Of a stretch of DNA of 64,000 nt, positions 40,300 to 51,979 are shown piece by piece; within the stretch, counting starts at the first letter, position 1; every line of letters starts with the position of its first letter. The notes beneath the pieces are model-generated. The model made no database searches and was not told the origin of the DNA. It saw only the letters and a program-made list of their open reading frames with translations. A program made the position numbers and the translations under genes. The stretch comes from Phymatolithon calcareum (lineage: Eukaryota > Rhodophyta > Florideophyceae > Hapalidiales): NCBI GenBank assembly GCA_977006965.1, contig OZ345354.1:1550001-1614000 (forward strand). The letters are read 5' to 3'.

Positions 40300-41392
40300 A
40301 ATATGGTGAGGAGGACTGATTCTGTCCTACTGTCTCGCGGTGTACAGGACTTTTACGTCAAAGCAGGTACGTCATCAATGAGCGCATGCAGCGCTTTTCA
40401 GGGCACAGAGTATTTTTTTTGACTATTGACCGTGTAATATCAATTACCCACCCCTCCTCTCGTTTCCAACAAAAGGGCAGCTAATTGCGTTGCAAGCATT
40501 TGTGCCCATGGTGATACGATAACGCCTTGAACACCTTCCAGACAACATCCCCCCAATGTCACTGGCGAAAGCCCGTTCTGCAATGCAAGCAGAACTGGCG
40601 GTTTTGAATACTTCATTGTCATTCGTTCTCTCTGAGCTGACTCTAGATACCACGCTCGGTTCTTTAAGCATTGTCCAGGTGCACTAGGGACGACTAAGAG
40701 AATATAACGCTGAGGTGGTGGTGAAGATACAGCTTCGTGGCGGCGAACGGCGAACGGCGAACGGCGAACGGCGCATGACGAACGATTTGAACACTTTCCG
40801 GTTTCTTACTGCTCTTTTACAGAGAGCAGAGTCCAACTTCGACCTCGTTAGCCCAGTGAAGGAGCTCTCTCGTTGACTCGTACGAATTCGATTTCTTGAG
40901 CGAAGCGCGAGCAATGTCGGAAATATAGTCCAGCAAACGAGCAGAACCTGACGTATCTATTCTGTCTCCTTTCATGAGTCTATGTACGAGACGACTGCTC
41001 ACCATGGAATTTGTTCACGGCGTCTCGCTTTCCAAATTCGAGTCAATGATGAAAGATGCTGGAAAGCGAGCAAAGAAGTCGTCGGGCGCAGCACTCTGCG
41101 TCCGAGATCTTTCCTCACTCACGGCTTTCTCCGGCAGATTGTATACACTTTGAACCACAATGCCCTCCTCAGCTCCACGATTCTTTTTTGAATGCTAACG
41201 ACTTTTTTGTGTGATGTGTCGTCAGGTCATACAGGAAATGTTCTCGTGACGAACAGGCAAGCAGATATGACGCTGTTCGATATTGGGCAGAGAAAACGAC
41301 TAGATACTGTCCCTCGTCTTAGGTTCGCTCGGCTTGTTGATGCTACTGCACGCCGAGATCCGAACACGTTGAATAAGAAAAGAAATTGATTC
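40300..41392 (+). pseudogene. ABC1/UbiB-type kinase pseudogene, copy A
   Basis: ABC1 (ADCK/UbiB) atypical kinases support quinone and lipid metabolism in mitochondria and plastids. Fragments appear in family order on the plus strand. DFYVKAG (KxGQ region) is at about 40348, and IPPMSLAKARSAMQAELAVL with TLGSLSIVQVH (the AS.AQVH motif) at about 40548-40675. MTNDLNTFRFLTALLQRAES and FDLVSPVKELSR are at about 40777-40875. SILSPFMSLCTRRLLTMEFV with HGVSL is at about 40953-41035. GHTGNVLVTNRQADMTLFDI with GQRKRLD is at about 41226-41316. Stops and frame shifts separate them. A branch-point-like CTAAC followed by a pyrimidine run and CAG lies just before GHTGN, so one gap may be a former intron. 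The normal HADPHPGN motif reads GHTGN. Confidence 0.82.
40741..40768. repeat. (CGGCGAA)4 heptamer repeat, copy A
   Basis: Four units of CGGCGAA plus a partial one, inside the ABC1 pseudogene. Copy B has 16 units at the same point. Confidence 0.97.
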
Positions 41393-42173
41393 GGGGAATC
41401 GCAAGGCAGATACATCTGACTTGGGATTTCCCCGAATCAATTTCTTATGTTCAGCGCAAGCAGCGCATGTGGGTACTTCGGAAGACACAAGAGCAAGAGA
41501 GATCGAGAGGTAAACTTACTGCTTTGTACATTTCGAGCATTCTTCTGTCCAGAAGGCGAACGGAACCTCGAGTTCGCGTCAGGAGGTTGTGCGAAGTGGA
41601 TGTGTGCGTCACGATCCGTCGAGCTCACTGTTGCCGATACCGTGCATGGGAAGCTGACGAACATATCGGCCCGTTGGTCGCTTTTCCTCCGAAATACAGG
41701 GAAGAATTGAGGACTTGGTAAACATCAGAAAATTTGAATGCAGTTAAAATCAGTTCTAAAAGGCTTCTAAACGTTAGCGGTTCTGGGAGGGCGTTGATTT
41801 CTTGTCCCTGCATGTCCTATCTAAGATGGCGAACAAAAGAGTTTTTATTACAGTGCTACCCACATAAGAGCAGGAGTTTGGGGCACCACGTCGTACTAGC
41901 CTGGAGGACTCAACGCCGTCATACCGCAAAGACTATATCTCCAAAAAGGAATTACTATGACTACAAATAATAACCTGCCTCAGGAGATGTACACGAGCCA
42001 ATATCAGAACAACTAAAACTGCACTATTCAGAATATCATTGACTGCAGTCCACTGCTTAAGATAGGCTTGTGTTTAAGAAGAAAGGAACTTTTATAGTGT
42101 AAGTTGATAAGTTATGTGTTGTATAGAACTATTCCGAGCGGGATCGAACAGTTACTCGTTTTCAAACATGTCC

Positions 42174-43130
42174 TCACATCGATGGGCGTCCATCTAAGAG
42201 CAACGACAGTTCATGCAACACAGGATTCAGGGTTGATCCAAGTGTCAATCCAGTCACATATCTGCGCTTCCCTAACCGACCAACAGTCCCAATAATGCCC
42301 TTAATCAACGCACGACAACGAGTGAAACGCGCTCCCTCTGCCTTAACAATCTCAGTCATCCGCGCAACTTCCTCAACCGAACTCAATGCCGCACTTAATT
42401 CAGCACGCAATTTAAAGTCGCTATCGGATACCGAACAGGAGCTCATCGGAGAAGACACGAACGGAAGTGGGGATTTGCTGGCAGTAGCGGATTTTTTCGA
42501 TTTGGGGATGTACGCTGCACTCTCCCAAGACAACGTAACAAAGGAGCTTGTTCCAACGTCATGCACTTTCTTTGAACCCATGGATTGGTCGGTAGCCTTC
42601 ACTTTCGCAATCTCTTCACAAAGATTCATGATCTCCTTCTCCTTTTTCGTCACGCAAGCCGACAACTTTGAGGATATCTGAGTATGCTCATCAATTCTTG
42701 CCGTGAACTTTTTAAAGACATCAGAAAATTCGCGTCTCTCCTTCGCCAGTGCCACCGTATGCTGGTGCGCCTGACGGGAGTTCTCTGACATCTTCTGGCG
42801 AAGTGTGTTAACGGTCTCCTTGGATTCACTCAGCTCGTTGCGAATAATTTCGCTCTCCTCCTCTTTCCGCGCATTGTGCACATGCATGACCGCAAAGAGT
42901 ACAGAAAAAGCGAGAGCCTGTTTCATAATAGTGGTCTCGAGAGTGTCGGCCTTGGTGCGAAGCGCAGCCAGGTCTCGGTCACGGTCTGAAAGTTTCTGAC
43001 GGAGACGTGCTATCTCAAGGTCCTGATTGGTCTTTTGAACGGCGGTCGTGGCGTGCACGCGAGTTGATGGTCGATGGAGTAAGCGGAGAGTTGAGCAGAA
43101 GGTGGTGGAGTAGTTCATTTTTGTTGACAA
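42174..43130 (-). CDS. 318-aa coiled-coil protein, copy B
   Basis: Same protein as in copy A, residue for residue. A synonymous base change near 42348 (AACAATCTC in B and C, AACGATCTC in A) helps tell the copies apart. Intact. See copy A for domains. Copies with identical proteins suggest very recent duplication or gene conversion rather than long selection. Confidence 0.65.
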   Translation of the reverse strand: MSTKMNYSTTFCSTLRLLHRPSTRVHATTAVQKTNQDLEIARLRQKLSDRDRDLAALRTKADTLETTIMKQALAFSVLFAVMHVHNARKEEESEIIRNELSESKETVNTLRQKMSENSRQAHQHTVALAKERREFSDVFKKFTARIDEHTQISSKLSACVTKKEKEIMNLCEEIAKVKATDQSMGSKKVHDVGTSSFVTLSWESAAYIPKSKKSATASKSPLPFVSSPMSSCSVSDSDFKLRAELSAALSSVEEVARMTEIVKAEGARFTRCRALIKGIIGTVGRLGKRRYVTGLTLGSTLNPVLHELSLLLDGRPSM

Positions 43131-43260
43131 CGATAGTGGGTGCCGAGTGTGTGACGGTGAAGAGGAAAGGTGATGTTGAGTGGGCGGTTGAGGGAGGGAT
43201 GGTTAGGGGTGAAGGAGTTTTGGATGGATGATGATGATGATTCGGGTGGGGCGGGGCGGG

Positions 43261-43330
43261 GTGGTGTGGTGTGGTGTGGTGTGGTGTGGTGTGGTGTGGT
43301 GTGGTGTGGTGTGGTGTGGTGTGGTGTGGT
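43261..43330. repeat. (GTGGT)14 microsatellite, copy B
   Basis: Fourteen units, in the same position relative to the coiled-coil ORF as in copy A. Confidence 0.97.
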
Positions 43331-44313
43331 GTAGTGTGGGGGGAATGGGAGGAAGCAGGAGGTTTAGTTGGGTGTGTTTTGTGTTGTTGGTGAGATGGTG
43401 CGATTCTCTGCATGTAGAGCGGGTCATGGGTTGGTATGCGCAGTGGCGACGGCGGCGACGGCGACGGCGGTGCACATTGAGGTAAAAATTTCGAGGAGAC
43501 GTTTTGGCAAGCGTCGCAATTGGTGCACTTCGTTTTTTAGTCGTGGACCATTTCTGGCCAAGCAAGATGGACACTGTTTTAAAAAATTGATCATCTGATA
43601 TTTCTGTCAGTCGATGATAATATCGCTCACCTGTGGCAAGGATGCATTCTGCCTGCAATTCATTTCGTGCCGCAATCAGAGCCCACCCCTGGGTTGGGCG
43701 TCGGATATTGTTTCAACTGACACAGAGATCGGAGGCTCAGCATTTTGTAACAACGTCGGGTGCTGACTACGATTCGCTGTGTGACACACAGTGAATCGTT
43801 GCTGGCATCCAGTCTTGAGGTGGGCGAACGGTGCGTTTCACCATCGAACTCCCGTTCATCTACTGACTCTGAAGCTAAATCACTGATCTGCGTCACAGTG
43901 AAGTCGATTGGAATGAGCTGCATGGCTCATCGTTTGTAGGCTTCAACATTCTAGTGGGGATTGAGGTTGTGCGGGATGCAGAAAACGGGAACGCAACAAC
44001 GGAAACTGGGCAACGACAACGCGGCATCGGCAAGTTGCCTTTCGTTTTTTTTGTATAGACGGATTCCAGGGATGTAACGGTTACTAGAGGTGTCCATTCT
44101 TCCGAAGCCAGAGATGAAAAGGAAGCAGGTCTTCATAACAGTGGTCGACCTGTTTGTAGAAAACGATACCACAGCCCTGAACGTGCTCTCCACCCGGCGG
44201 AGTCTCGTGTTTCAAAAAAGTACAGTACTCTGAGCGGAAGCCCTTAGTTACAACACTTTTTCTGTGACTAACATAGACAAAAAATGGATAGGACCTCGTT
44301 TCATCTAAACCGA

Positions 44314-45591
44314 CTGCAGTGTGCACTAAGCACCGTAGGCATCAAAGAAGCAGTTTGATTTTCCACCCACCAAGTAATTGCAACACTTGTGTTAGACACT
44401 GATTCCAAGTCTCGAACCGGCCCAACTTGTCCCTCATTGTAGCCTCTGCATATCGTTTCCCAAGTGTTGCTAAAAATTCTTTTTCTCTCACACAAAGAAC
44501 CGCATACATCGTCTCAAAATCCAATCTCCTCTTCACCTTCCTTTCACACCTGTCGAGTACTTAAATTCTTCTTTGAATTTTCCATCATTCTGAACAGCAT
44601 TCGCATACGCACATAGCAGCCTTTTCCCCACTTGTTGAAAGAAAACGTAATTTCCACCCTCGAACGTCAACACGATGTCCCGATTTGCCTTAATCACTGC
44701 GATACGATTTTCAAGCTTGTACCCTTGTCCACCGCACGCCTCGCAACACCTTTGTAATACATCTTGCATGTACCAAGAAAACGGTGCCTTGAGGGCGTGT
44801 GTCTCGCAGGGGACACGGTTCGTTTCTGCGCTCAGGTGCCACATGTAACGAAGGTTTTGCACGCACGGAAGATAGACGTAGGTGGTTGCGAGAGGACGCA
44901 TGAGACGGCGCAAGTGCGAGAAGTGTGGCAGCGAATAAAGCGACTGGGGAAGGATACGATGAAGTGTAAGTACGGTCGGGTGCGACATTGCATGTCTCCG
45001 ATACCAGTTGTGTGCGCGGTACCTTGACGTGAGTGAACCAGCACCGACCATCGTCCGCGCCGTTGAGGCCCTCTTTACGCCACAATCAGCGATCCAGATT
45101 CCAGACAGTATATTCCCTCGTCGATCGCGCCGTTGGACTAGAAAAACATGGATCACGCGGAATTAACCTCCAATAATTAATCACGCAAACACAACGCTCC
45201 AGGTCGCGTGGTCACCAGCACCCTCAATCAATTATATTTGAGATGGTTCTGTTGGCGAATGCAAGATGAACTTATGCGTCTGGGGATCGCATATGGCCTC
45301 TGTCTCGATGCCGTGGACGTTACTTCCCTGTCCGAGCTCGGTCAATGCGAACCAACCGAACTCTTACCCAGAAACGATTTTAGGAATCCAACACTCTCGC
45401 TGCTTTGCAGATCCCAGGAAAGAAATAGCTGCGCCGAAGAGACCGAAATTGACGCCCAGTGAAATCTCGAATGAGTGGTCACGGAGGGCAGAGACATCTG
45501 AGATAGCGTCGTAATGTTGCAGCCCTGCCTTGCCTGGTTTCAATAACCCTGCAAGAATATCAGCGGAACGGAGACGGGAGATGTGGGCCAT
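44314..45591 (-). pseudogene. Acyl-CoA oxidase pseudogene, copy B
   Basis: The same broken ACX as in copy A, with the same in-frame stops, the same frame changes and the same 906-bp deletion junction. The empty LTR insertion site is CCAAG at 44460-44464. The shared lesions show that the gene died before the A/B duplication. Confidence 0.9.
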
Positions 45592-45738
45592 TGTTCGAGC
45601 TCAGTCCATGGCCACTGTCTCCGTTACAGCGAGACAGTGTCTCGCCGTAACGGACACGAAAAACATCTTCTATTAGAACGTTGTGGATTTCTTGTGCAGG
45701 TTCAAGTTAACCTTCCAAAGTTTGAGTGTCATAGTGGA

Positions 45739-45793
45739 CGATTTGAACCTGAGATCTTCATTGCCCGCTCCCGAGGTGGCGTCCAGCAGGCTA
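45739..45793 (-). other. tRNA-like sequence, copy B
   Basis: Same A-box/B-box sequence as in copy A, with the same 44-base spacing on the minus strand. A nearby difference from A is GTGCAGG against GTGCATG near 45698. Confidence 0.4.
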
Positions 45794-46103
45794 CGTCCCA
45801 TTTTTGTTTCACGGGCCATCTGACCCCATTACAAGGCTACACAAGCACGTGCAGTTGTAGCGGAGATATGTGAATACAAGCAAAGGTCTACGCTGTTGTG
45901 GAAAGAAAGACATTCGCAGGAGGCGGAAGTAAGGCACGAGTGGAAAACGCACTCTCCCAGGCCGGGCGAAAATAACAGTCATTGACGCGTTCGCATTTGT
46001 ACATCATCGGCGAGCGACACAGAGCATGTGGAATCTTTGCGTTGGAATGCGGGTACGTGACTGTTCATTTCCAGTTTTGGGCTCTTGTGATCGATGCATA
46101 ATC

Positions 46104-47279
46104 AATATGGTGAGGAGGACTGATTCTGTCCTACTGTCTCGCGGTGTACAGGACTTTTACGTCAAAGCAGGTACGTCATCAATGAGCGCATGCAGCGCTT
46201 TTCAGGGCACAGAGTATTTTTTTGACTATTGACCGTGTAATATCAATTACCCACCCCTCCTCTCGTTTCCAACAAAAGGGCAGCTAATTGCGTTGCAAGC
46301 ATTTGTGCCCATGGTGATACGATAACGCCTTGAACACCTTCCAGACAACATCCCCCCAATGTCACTGGCGAAAGCCCGTTCTGCAATGCAAGCAGAACTG
46401 GCGGTTTTGAATACTTCATTGTCATTCGTTCTCTCTGAGCTGACTCTAGATACCACGCTCGGTTCTTTAAGCATTGTCCAGGTGCACTAGGGACGACTAA
46501 GAGAATATAACGCTGAGGTGGTGGTGAAGATACAGCTTCGTGGCGGCGAACGGCGAACGGCGAACGGCGAACGGCGAACGGCGAACGGCGAACGGCGAAC
46601 GGCGAACGGCGAACGGCGAACGGCGAACGGCGAACGGCGAACGGCGAACGGCGAACGGCGCATGACGAACGATTTGAACACTTTCCGGTTTCTTACTGCT
46701 CTTTTACAGAGAGCAGAGTCCAACTTCGACCTCGTTAGCCCAGTGAAGGAGCTCTCTCGTTGACTCGTACGAATTCGATTTCTTGAGCGAAGCGCGAGCA
46801 ATGTCGGAAATATAGTCCAGCAAACGAGCAGAACCTGACGTATCTATTCTGTCTCCTTTCATGAGTCTATGTACGAGACGACTGCTCACCATGGAATTTG
46901 TTCACGGCGTCTCGCTTTCCAAATTCGAGTCAATGATGAAAGATGCTGGAAAGCGAGCAAAGAAGTCGTCGGGCGCAGCACTCTGCGTCCGAGATCTTTC
47001 CTCACTCACGGCTTTCTCCGGCAGATTGTATACACTTTGAACCACAATGCCCTCCTCAGCTCCACGATTCTTTTTTGAATGCTAACGACTTTTTTGTGTG
47101 ATGTGTCGTCAGGTCATACAGGAAATGTTCTCGTGACGAACAGGCAAGCAGATATGACGCTGTTCGATATTGGGCAGAGAAAACGACTAGATACTGTCCC
47201 TCGTCTTAGGTTCGCTCGGCTTGTTGATGCTACTGCACGCCGAGATCCGAACACGTTGAATAAGAAAAGAAATTGATTC
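46104..47279 (+). pseudogene. ABC1/UbiB-type kinase pseudogene, copy B
   Basis: Same fragment order as copy A, with the heptamer tract expanded to 16 units between the QVH and FDLVSPVKELSR parts. The added 84 bases keep frame but insert a simple repeat peptide into what was kinase sequence. Non-functional. Confidence 0.82.
46544..46655. repeat. (CGGCGAA)16 heptamer repeat, copy B
   Basis: Sixteen perfect CGGCGAA units (112 bp). Copy A has four, so twelve units were gained in B or lost in A after duplication. Confidence 0.97.
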
Positions 47280-48060
47280 GGGGAATCGCAAGGCAGATAC
47301 ATCTGACTTGGGATTTCCCCGAATCAATTTCTTATGTTCAGCGCAAGCAGCGCATGTGGGTACTTCGGAAGACACAAGAGCAAGAGAGATCGAGAGGTAA
47401 ACTTACTGCTTTGTACATTTCGAGCATTCTTCTGTCCAGAAGGCGAACGGAACCTCGAGTTCGCGTCAGGAGGTTGTGCGAAGTGGATGTGTGCGTCACG
47501 ATCCGTCGAGCTCACTGTTGCCGATACCGTGCATGGGAAGCTGACGAACATATCGGCCCGTTGGTCGCTTTTCCTCCGAAATACAGGGAAGAATTGAGGA
47601 CTTGGTAAACATCAGAAAATTTGAATGCAGTTAAAATCAGTTCTAAAAGGCTTCTAAACGTTAGCGGTTCTGGGAGGGCGTTGATTTCTTGTCCCTGCAT
47701 GTCCTATCTAAGATGGCGAACAAAAGAGTTTTTATTACAGTGCTACCCACATAAGAGCAGGAGTTTGGGGCACCACGTCGTACTAGCCTGGAGGACTCAA
47801 CGCCGTCATACCGCAAAGACTATATCTCCAAAAAGGAATTACTATGACTACAAATAATAACCTGCCTCAGGAGATGTACACGAGCCAATATCAGAACAAC
47901 TAAAACTGCACTATTCAGAATATCATTGACTGCAGTCCACTGCTTAAGATAGGCTTGTGTTTAAGAAGAAAGGAACTTTTATAGTGTAAGTTGATAAGTT
48001 ATGTGTTGTATAGAACTATTCCGAGCGGGATCGAACAGTTACTCGTTTTCAAACATGTCC

Positions 48061-49019
48061 TCACATCGATGGGCGTCCATCTAAGAGCAACGACAGTTCA
48101 TGCAACACAGGATTCAGGGTTGATCCAAGTGTCAATCCAGTCACATATCTGCGCTTCCCTAACCGACCAACAGTCCCAATAATGCCCTTAATCAACGCAC
48201 GACAACGAGTGAAACGCGCTCCCTCTGCCTTAACAATCTCAGTCATCCGCGCAACTTCCTCAACCGAACTCAATGCCGCACTTAATTCAGCACGCAATTT
48301 AAAGTCGCTATCGGATACCGAACAGGAGCTCATCGGAGAAGACACGAACGGAAGTGGGGATTTGCTGGCAGTAGCGGATTTTTTCGATTTGGGGATGTAC
48401 GCTGCACTCTCCCAAGACAACGTAACAAAGGAGCTTGTTCCAACGTCATGCACTTTCTTTGAACCCATGGATTGGTCGGTAGCCTTCACTTTCGCAATCT
48501 CTTCACACAAAGATTCATGATCTCCTTCTCCTTTTTCGTCACGCAAGCCGACAACTTTGAGGATATCTGAGTATGCTCATCAATTCTTGCCGTGAACTTT
48601 TTAAAGACATCAGAAAATTCGCGTCTCTCCTTCGCCAGTGCCACCGTATGCTGGTGCGCCTGACGGGAGTTCTCTGACATCTTCTGGCGAAGTGTGTTAA
48701 CGGTCTCCTTGGATTCACTCAGCTCGTTGCGAATAATTTCGCTCTCCTCCTCTTTCCGCGCATTGTGCACATGCATGACCGCAAAGAGTACAGAAAAAGC
48801 GAGAGCCTGTTTCATAATAGTGGTCTCGAGAGTGTCGGCCTTGGTGCGAAGCGCAGCCAGGTCTCGGTCACGGTCTGAAAGTTTCTGACGGAGACGTGCT
48901 ATCTCAAGGTCCTGATTGGTCTTTTGAACGGCGGTCGTGGCGTGCACGCGAGTTGATGGTCGATGGAGTAAGCGGAGAGTTGAGCAGAAGGTGGTGGAGT
49001 AGTTCATTTTTGTTGACAA
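48061..49019 (-). pseudogene. Coiled-coil gene copy C, frameshifted
   Basis: A 2-bp CA insertion (CACACAAAG in place of CACAAAG, about 48505-48513) breaks the frame after residue ~170, just after KEKEIMNLC. The halves are 49019-48486 and 48546-48061. Otherwise near-identical to A and B. A pseudogene, or a sequencing error if the copy is otherwise under selection. Confidence 0.85.
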
Positions 49020-49149
49020 CGATAGTGGGTGCCGAGTGTGTGACGGTGAAGAGGAAAGGTGATGTTGAGTGGGCGGTTGAGGGAGGGATGGTTAGGGGTG
49101 AAGGAGTTTTGGATGGATGATGATGATGATTCGGGTGGGGCGGGGCGGG

Positions 49150-49239
49150 GTGGTGTGGTGTGGTGTGGTGTGGTGTGGTGTGGTGTGGTGTGGTGTGGTG
49201 TGGTGTGGTGTGGTGTGGTGTGGTGTGGTGTGGTGTGGT
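49150..49239. repeat. (GTGGT)18 microsatellite, copy C
   Basis: Eighteen units at the position equivalent to copies A and B. Confidence 0.97.
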
Positions 49240-50220
49240 GTAGTGTGGGGGGAATGGGAGGAAGCAGGAGGTTTAGTTGGGTGTGTTTTGTGTTGTTGGT
49301 GAGATGGTGCGATTCTCTGCATGTAGAGCGGGTCATGGGTTGGTATGCGCAGTGGCGACGGCGGCGACGGCGACGGCGGTGCACATTGAGGTAAAAATTT
49401 CGAGGAGACGTTTTGGCAAGCGTCGCAATTGGTGCACTTCGTTTTTTAGTCGTGGACCATTTCTGGCCAAGCAAGATGGACACTGTTTTAAAAAATTGAT
49501 CATCTGATATTTCTGTCAGTCGATGATAATATCGCTCACCTGTGGCAAGGATGCATTCTGCCTGCAATTCATTTCGTGTCGCAATCAGAGCCCACCCCTG
49601 GGTTGGGCGTCGGATATTGTTTCAACTGACACAGAGATCGGAGGCTCAGCATTTTGTAACAACGTCGGGTGCTGACTACGATTCGCTGTGTGACACACAG
49701 TGAATCGTTGCTGGCATCCAGTCTTGAGGTGGGCGAACGGTGCGTTTCACCATCGAACTCCCGTTCATCTACTGACTCTGAAGCTAAATCACTGATCTGC
49801 GTCACAGTGAAGTCGATTGGAATGAGCTGCATGGCTCATCGTTTGTAGGCTTCAACATTCTAGTGGGGATTGAGGTTGTGCGGGATGCAGAAAACGGGAA
49901 CGCAACAACGGAAACTGGGCAACGACAACGCGGCATCGGCAAGTTGCCTTTCGTTTTTTTTGTATAGACGGATTCCAGGGATGTAACGGTTACTAGAGGT
50001 GTCCATTCTTCCGAAGCCAGAGATGAAAAGGAAGCAGGTCTTCATAACAGTGGTCGACCTGTTTGTAGAAAACGATACCACAGCCCTGAACGTGCTCTCC
50101 ACCCGGCGGATTCTCGTGTTTCAAAAAAGTACAGTACTCTGAGCGGAAGCCCTTAGTTACAACACTTTTTCTGTGACTAACATAGACAAAAAATGGATAG
50201 GACCTCGTTTCATCTAAACC

Positions 50221-51642
50221 ACTTGTGTGCTTAAATCATCACAGAGGCAGTTCGATTTTCTATCACAAAAAATTTAAAAGACTTGTGTGAGTAACCACTC
50301 ATGCTACAAAAATGAGCCTTTTGTGCAGTGTTGGAGCAAAAAAAGACTATTCGACACTACTTGGAGCACCGTCGGCGATACCCAAGCTCGAAAATATGCT
50401 CCTGCTCTAATTTTTGAACCTTGGTCAGAAATTTGAACATAAGCGCAAAGCCGCTGTATCGTTTAACTCGTCGTGCAATTGCTTTGCCACTTCCAATGAC
50501 ACGGCTTCCAAATATGTCAGCATCAGTACGAGAGTGTTATGAGGATGTGCAGCCTTGGCAGACTTTGTCAGAGATCTGAGGTTTACTCAAATCAGAAAAA
50601 CGTAAACTTTGGTGACCATGCTTTCACGGCGTCCAACTGTCTATCTCCCGAGAGACAGCGAACTGTGTCGCCTTTATCCCTCGCAGACTTCTCAGATACC
50701 GTCGTGTCACTCTTAGGAGCCTCCTCTCGGACGACCACCACTTGGCAGAGAGCCTCATTGCCGTAGATATCGCCGTGCAATACCTCGACTGCTTGTACAT
50801 AAAAGTGGGTGCAACCCAATAAGTGTGCGGCAAACTCGAAAAATCTGCGGACAAGCTCTAACATTGGAGCGTGTCCTAGTGAGAAGCCGGAAAGCTGGGC
50901 GTACTAAACAACTAACTGGCGGTTCTTCGTCAAACGCGCGATTCATCGGCACCGGGACTGGTGTAGAGATCTCGGCCGCCGTGGTTCGAAAGCTGTATCC
51001 AGCCGCTCTCAGTTGTGCAAGCCCGTGAACTCTAGCGCAGGGTTTTGATCCGTCTCCACATCACATCGCGTCTGCAGCCACCGCCGGCTGTGGGAGGTCA
51101 TGAAACCGTCGCGCAGGCTTTTGGCCCTTTACCGTATTGCGTCGCCCAGCGTCAGGATAGCGTCGAGTACATCTACGAGACGTCTTTGGCCCGGCCATGA
51201 GCGTTTGAGGCAGCCTATTGGTGCCACCGGATGTGGCACTGGGACTGTCTCAAGTGCCTTTAATTGTCGCCAGAATCCCGTTGCGCGTGGTTCCTTCTCT
51301 GTAACCACAGGTTGTGGTGGAGCTGCTTCTGTCATGCTCTATAAAACGCAACCGCTTTATAGGAGATGAAACCATCTCAATTCCAATACAACGCTGAATT
51401 CTGGAAAAGTGATGGAACTAGAGGCTTCCGTTTTCAACATTGTACGTTTATGGAACATGCACATCCGCTAGGTGCACATCACTTTCAGAAATGTGGCAAT
51501 GTTCTCTACGAATTGGTCAAACGGTGATATGTGTGGGTCTACTTCATTTTCACCTCTGCCTTCGCAAAAATCCCAGTGTCACGCCCTCTGCTTCGTTGCT
51601 AGTTGAATGCGGTAAGCGCCTGCTCCTCTCACGATTTTACGC
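50221..51642. other. Unique spacer between copy C and inverted copy D
   Basis: About 1.4 kb not found in A or B, apart from the weak paralogous start noted for copy C. Frames of 65-99 codons occur on both strands. One on the minus strand (51335-51129, MTEAAPPQPVVTEKEPRATG) has a TATA-like TTTTATAGAG just upstream of its ATG. None is recognised. The spacer ends where D homology starts, at CTGGAAATG (51643). Confidence 0.5.
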
Positions 51643-51924
51643 ACTGGAAATGAACAGTCACGTACCCGCATTCCAACGCAAAGATTCCACATGCTCTGTG
51701 TCGCTCGCCGATGATGTACAAATGCGAACGCGTCAATGACTGTTATTTTCGCCCGGGCTGGGAGAGTGCGTTTTCCACTCGTGCCTTACTTCCGCCCCCT
51801 GCGAATGTCTTTCTTTCCACAACAGCGTAGACCTTTGCTTGTATTCACATATCTCCGCTACAACTGCACGTGCTTGTGTAGCCTTGTAATGGGGTCAGAT
51901 GGCCCGTGAAACAAAAATGGGACG

Positions 51925-51979
51925 TAGCCTGCTGGACGCCACCTCGGGAGCGGGCAATGAAGATCTCAGGTTCAAATCC
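51925..51979 (+). other. tRNA-like sequence, copy D
   Basis: TAGCCTGCTGG at 51925-51935 and GGTTCAAATCC at 51969-51979, 44 bases apart as in tRNA genes. It lies about 150 bases upstream of the ACX start fragment. The stems do not form a full cloverleaf. Confidence 0.4.

Larger units (their letters stand above)
36236..42080. repeat. Amplicon copy A (5.85 kb, direct)
   Basis: First of two full tandem units. The homology with copy B begins at GAAAGGAAAC (36236) and runs to 42080. Contents in order: 318-aa coiled-coil ORF (minus), GTGGT microsatellite, ACX pseudogene (minus), tRNA-like sequence (minus), ABC1 kinase pseudogene (plus) with a 4-unit heptamer. A and B differ by scattered single bases and by repeat tract lengths, so duplication is recent. 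Confidence 0.95.
42081..47967. repeat. Amplicon copy B (5.89 kb, direct)
   Basis: Second full unit, directly abutting A. Its upstream edge follows TTTAAGAA, identical to the sequence before copy C, so the boundary is the true tandem junction. It is longer than A mainly because of heptamer expansion (16 against 4 units), partly offset by a shorter GTGGT tract (14 against 22). Confidence 0.95.
47968..50220. repeat. Amplicon copy C (2.25 kb, truncated direct)
   Basis: Starts at the same boundary as B and matches it closely up to 50220 (CATCTAAACC). Beyond this, identity falls abruptly but a weaker resemblance continues for about 90 bases (GTGTGC, GGCAGTT.GATTTT, ACTTGTGT). This suggests a junction with an older, diverged paralogous sequence. 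C lacks the ACX and ABC1 parts. Confidence 0.92.

Noticed and set aside
46544-46655. CRISPR-like array
   Set aside because: The heptamer units are contiguous without spacers. No CRISPR-type direct repeats with unique spacers occur in the window.
46487-46801. Frames with RRSPFAV or GERRTAN repeats in copy B
   Set aside because: They are the heptamer tract translated. In copy A the frame is short, and the surrounding sequence reads as ABC1 kinase on the plus strand.
51925-51979. A functional tRNA-Pro(CGG) gene
   Set aside because: A and B boxes are well spaced, but acceptor, anticodon and T stems do not pair adequately. Kept only as a tRNA-like sequence.
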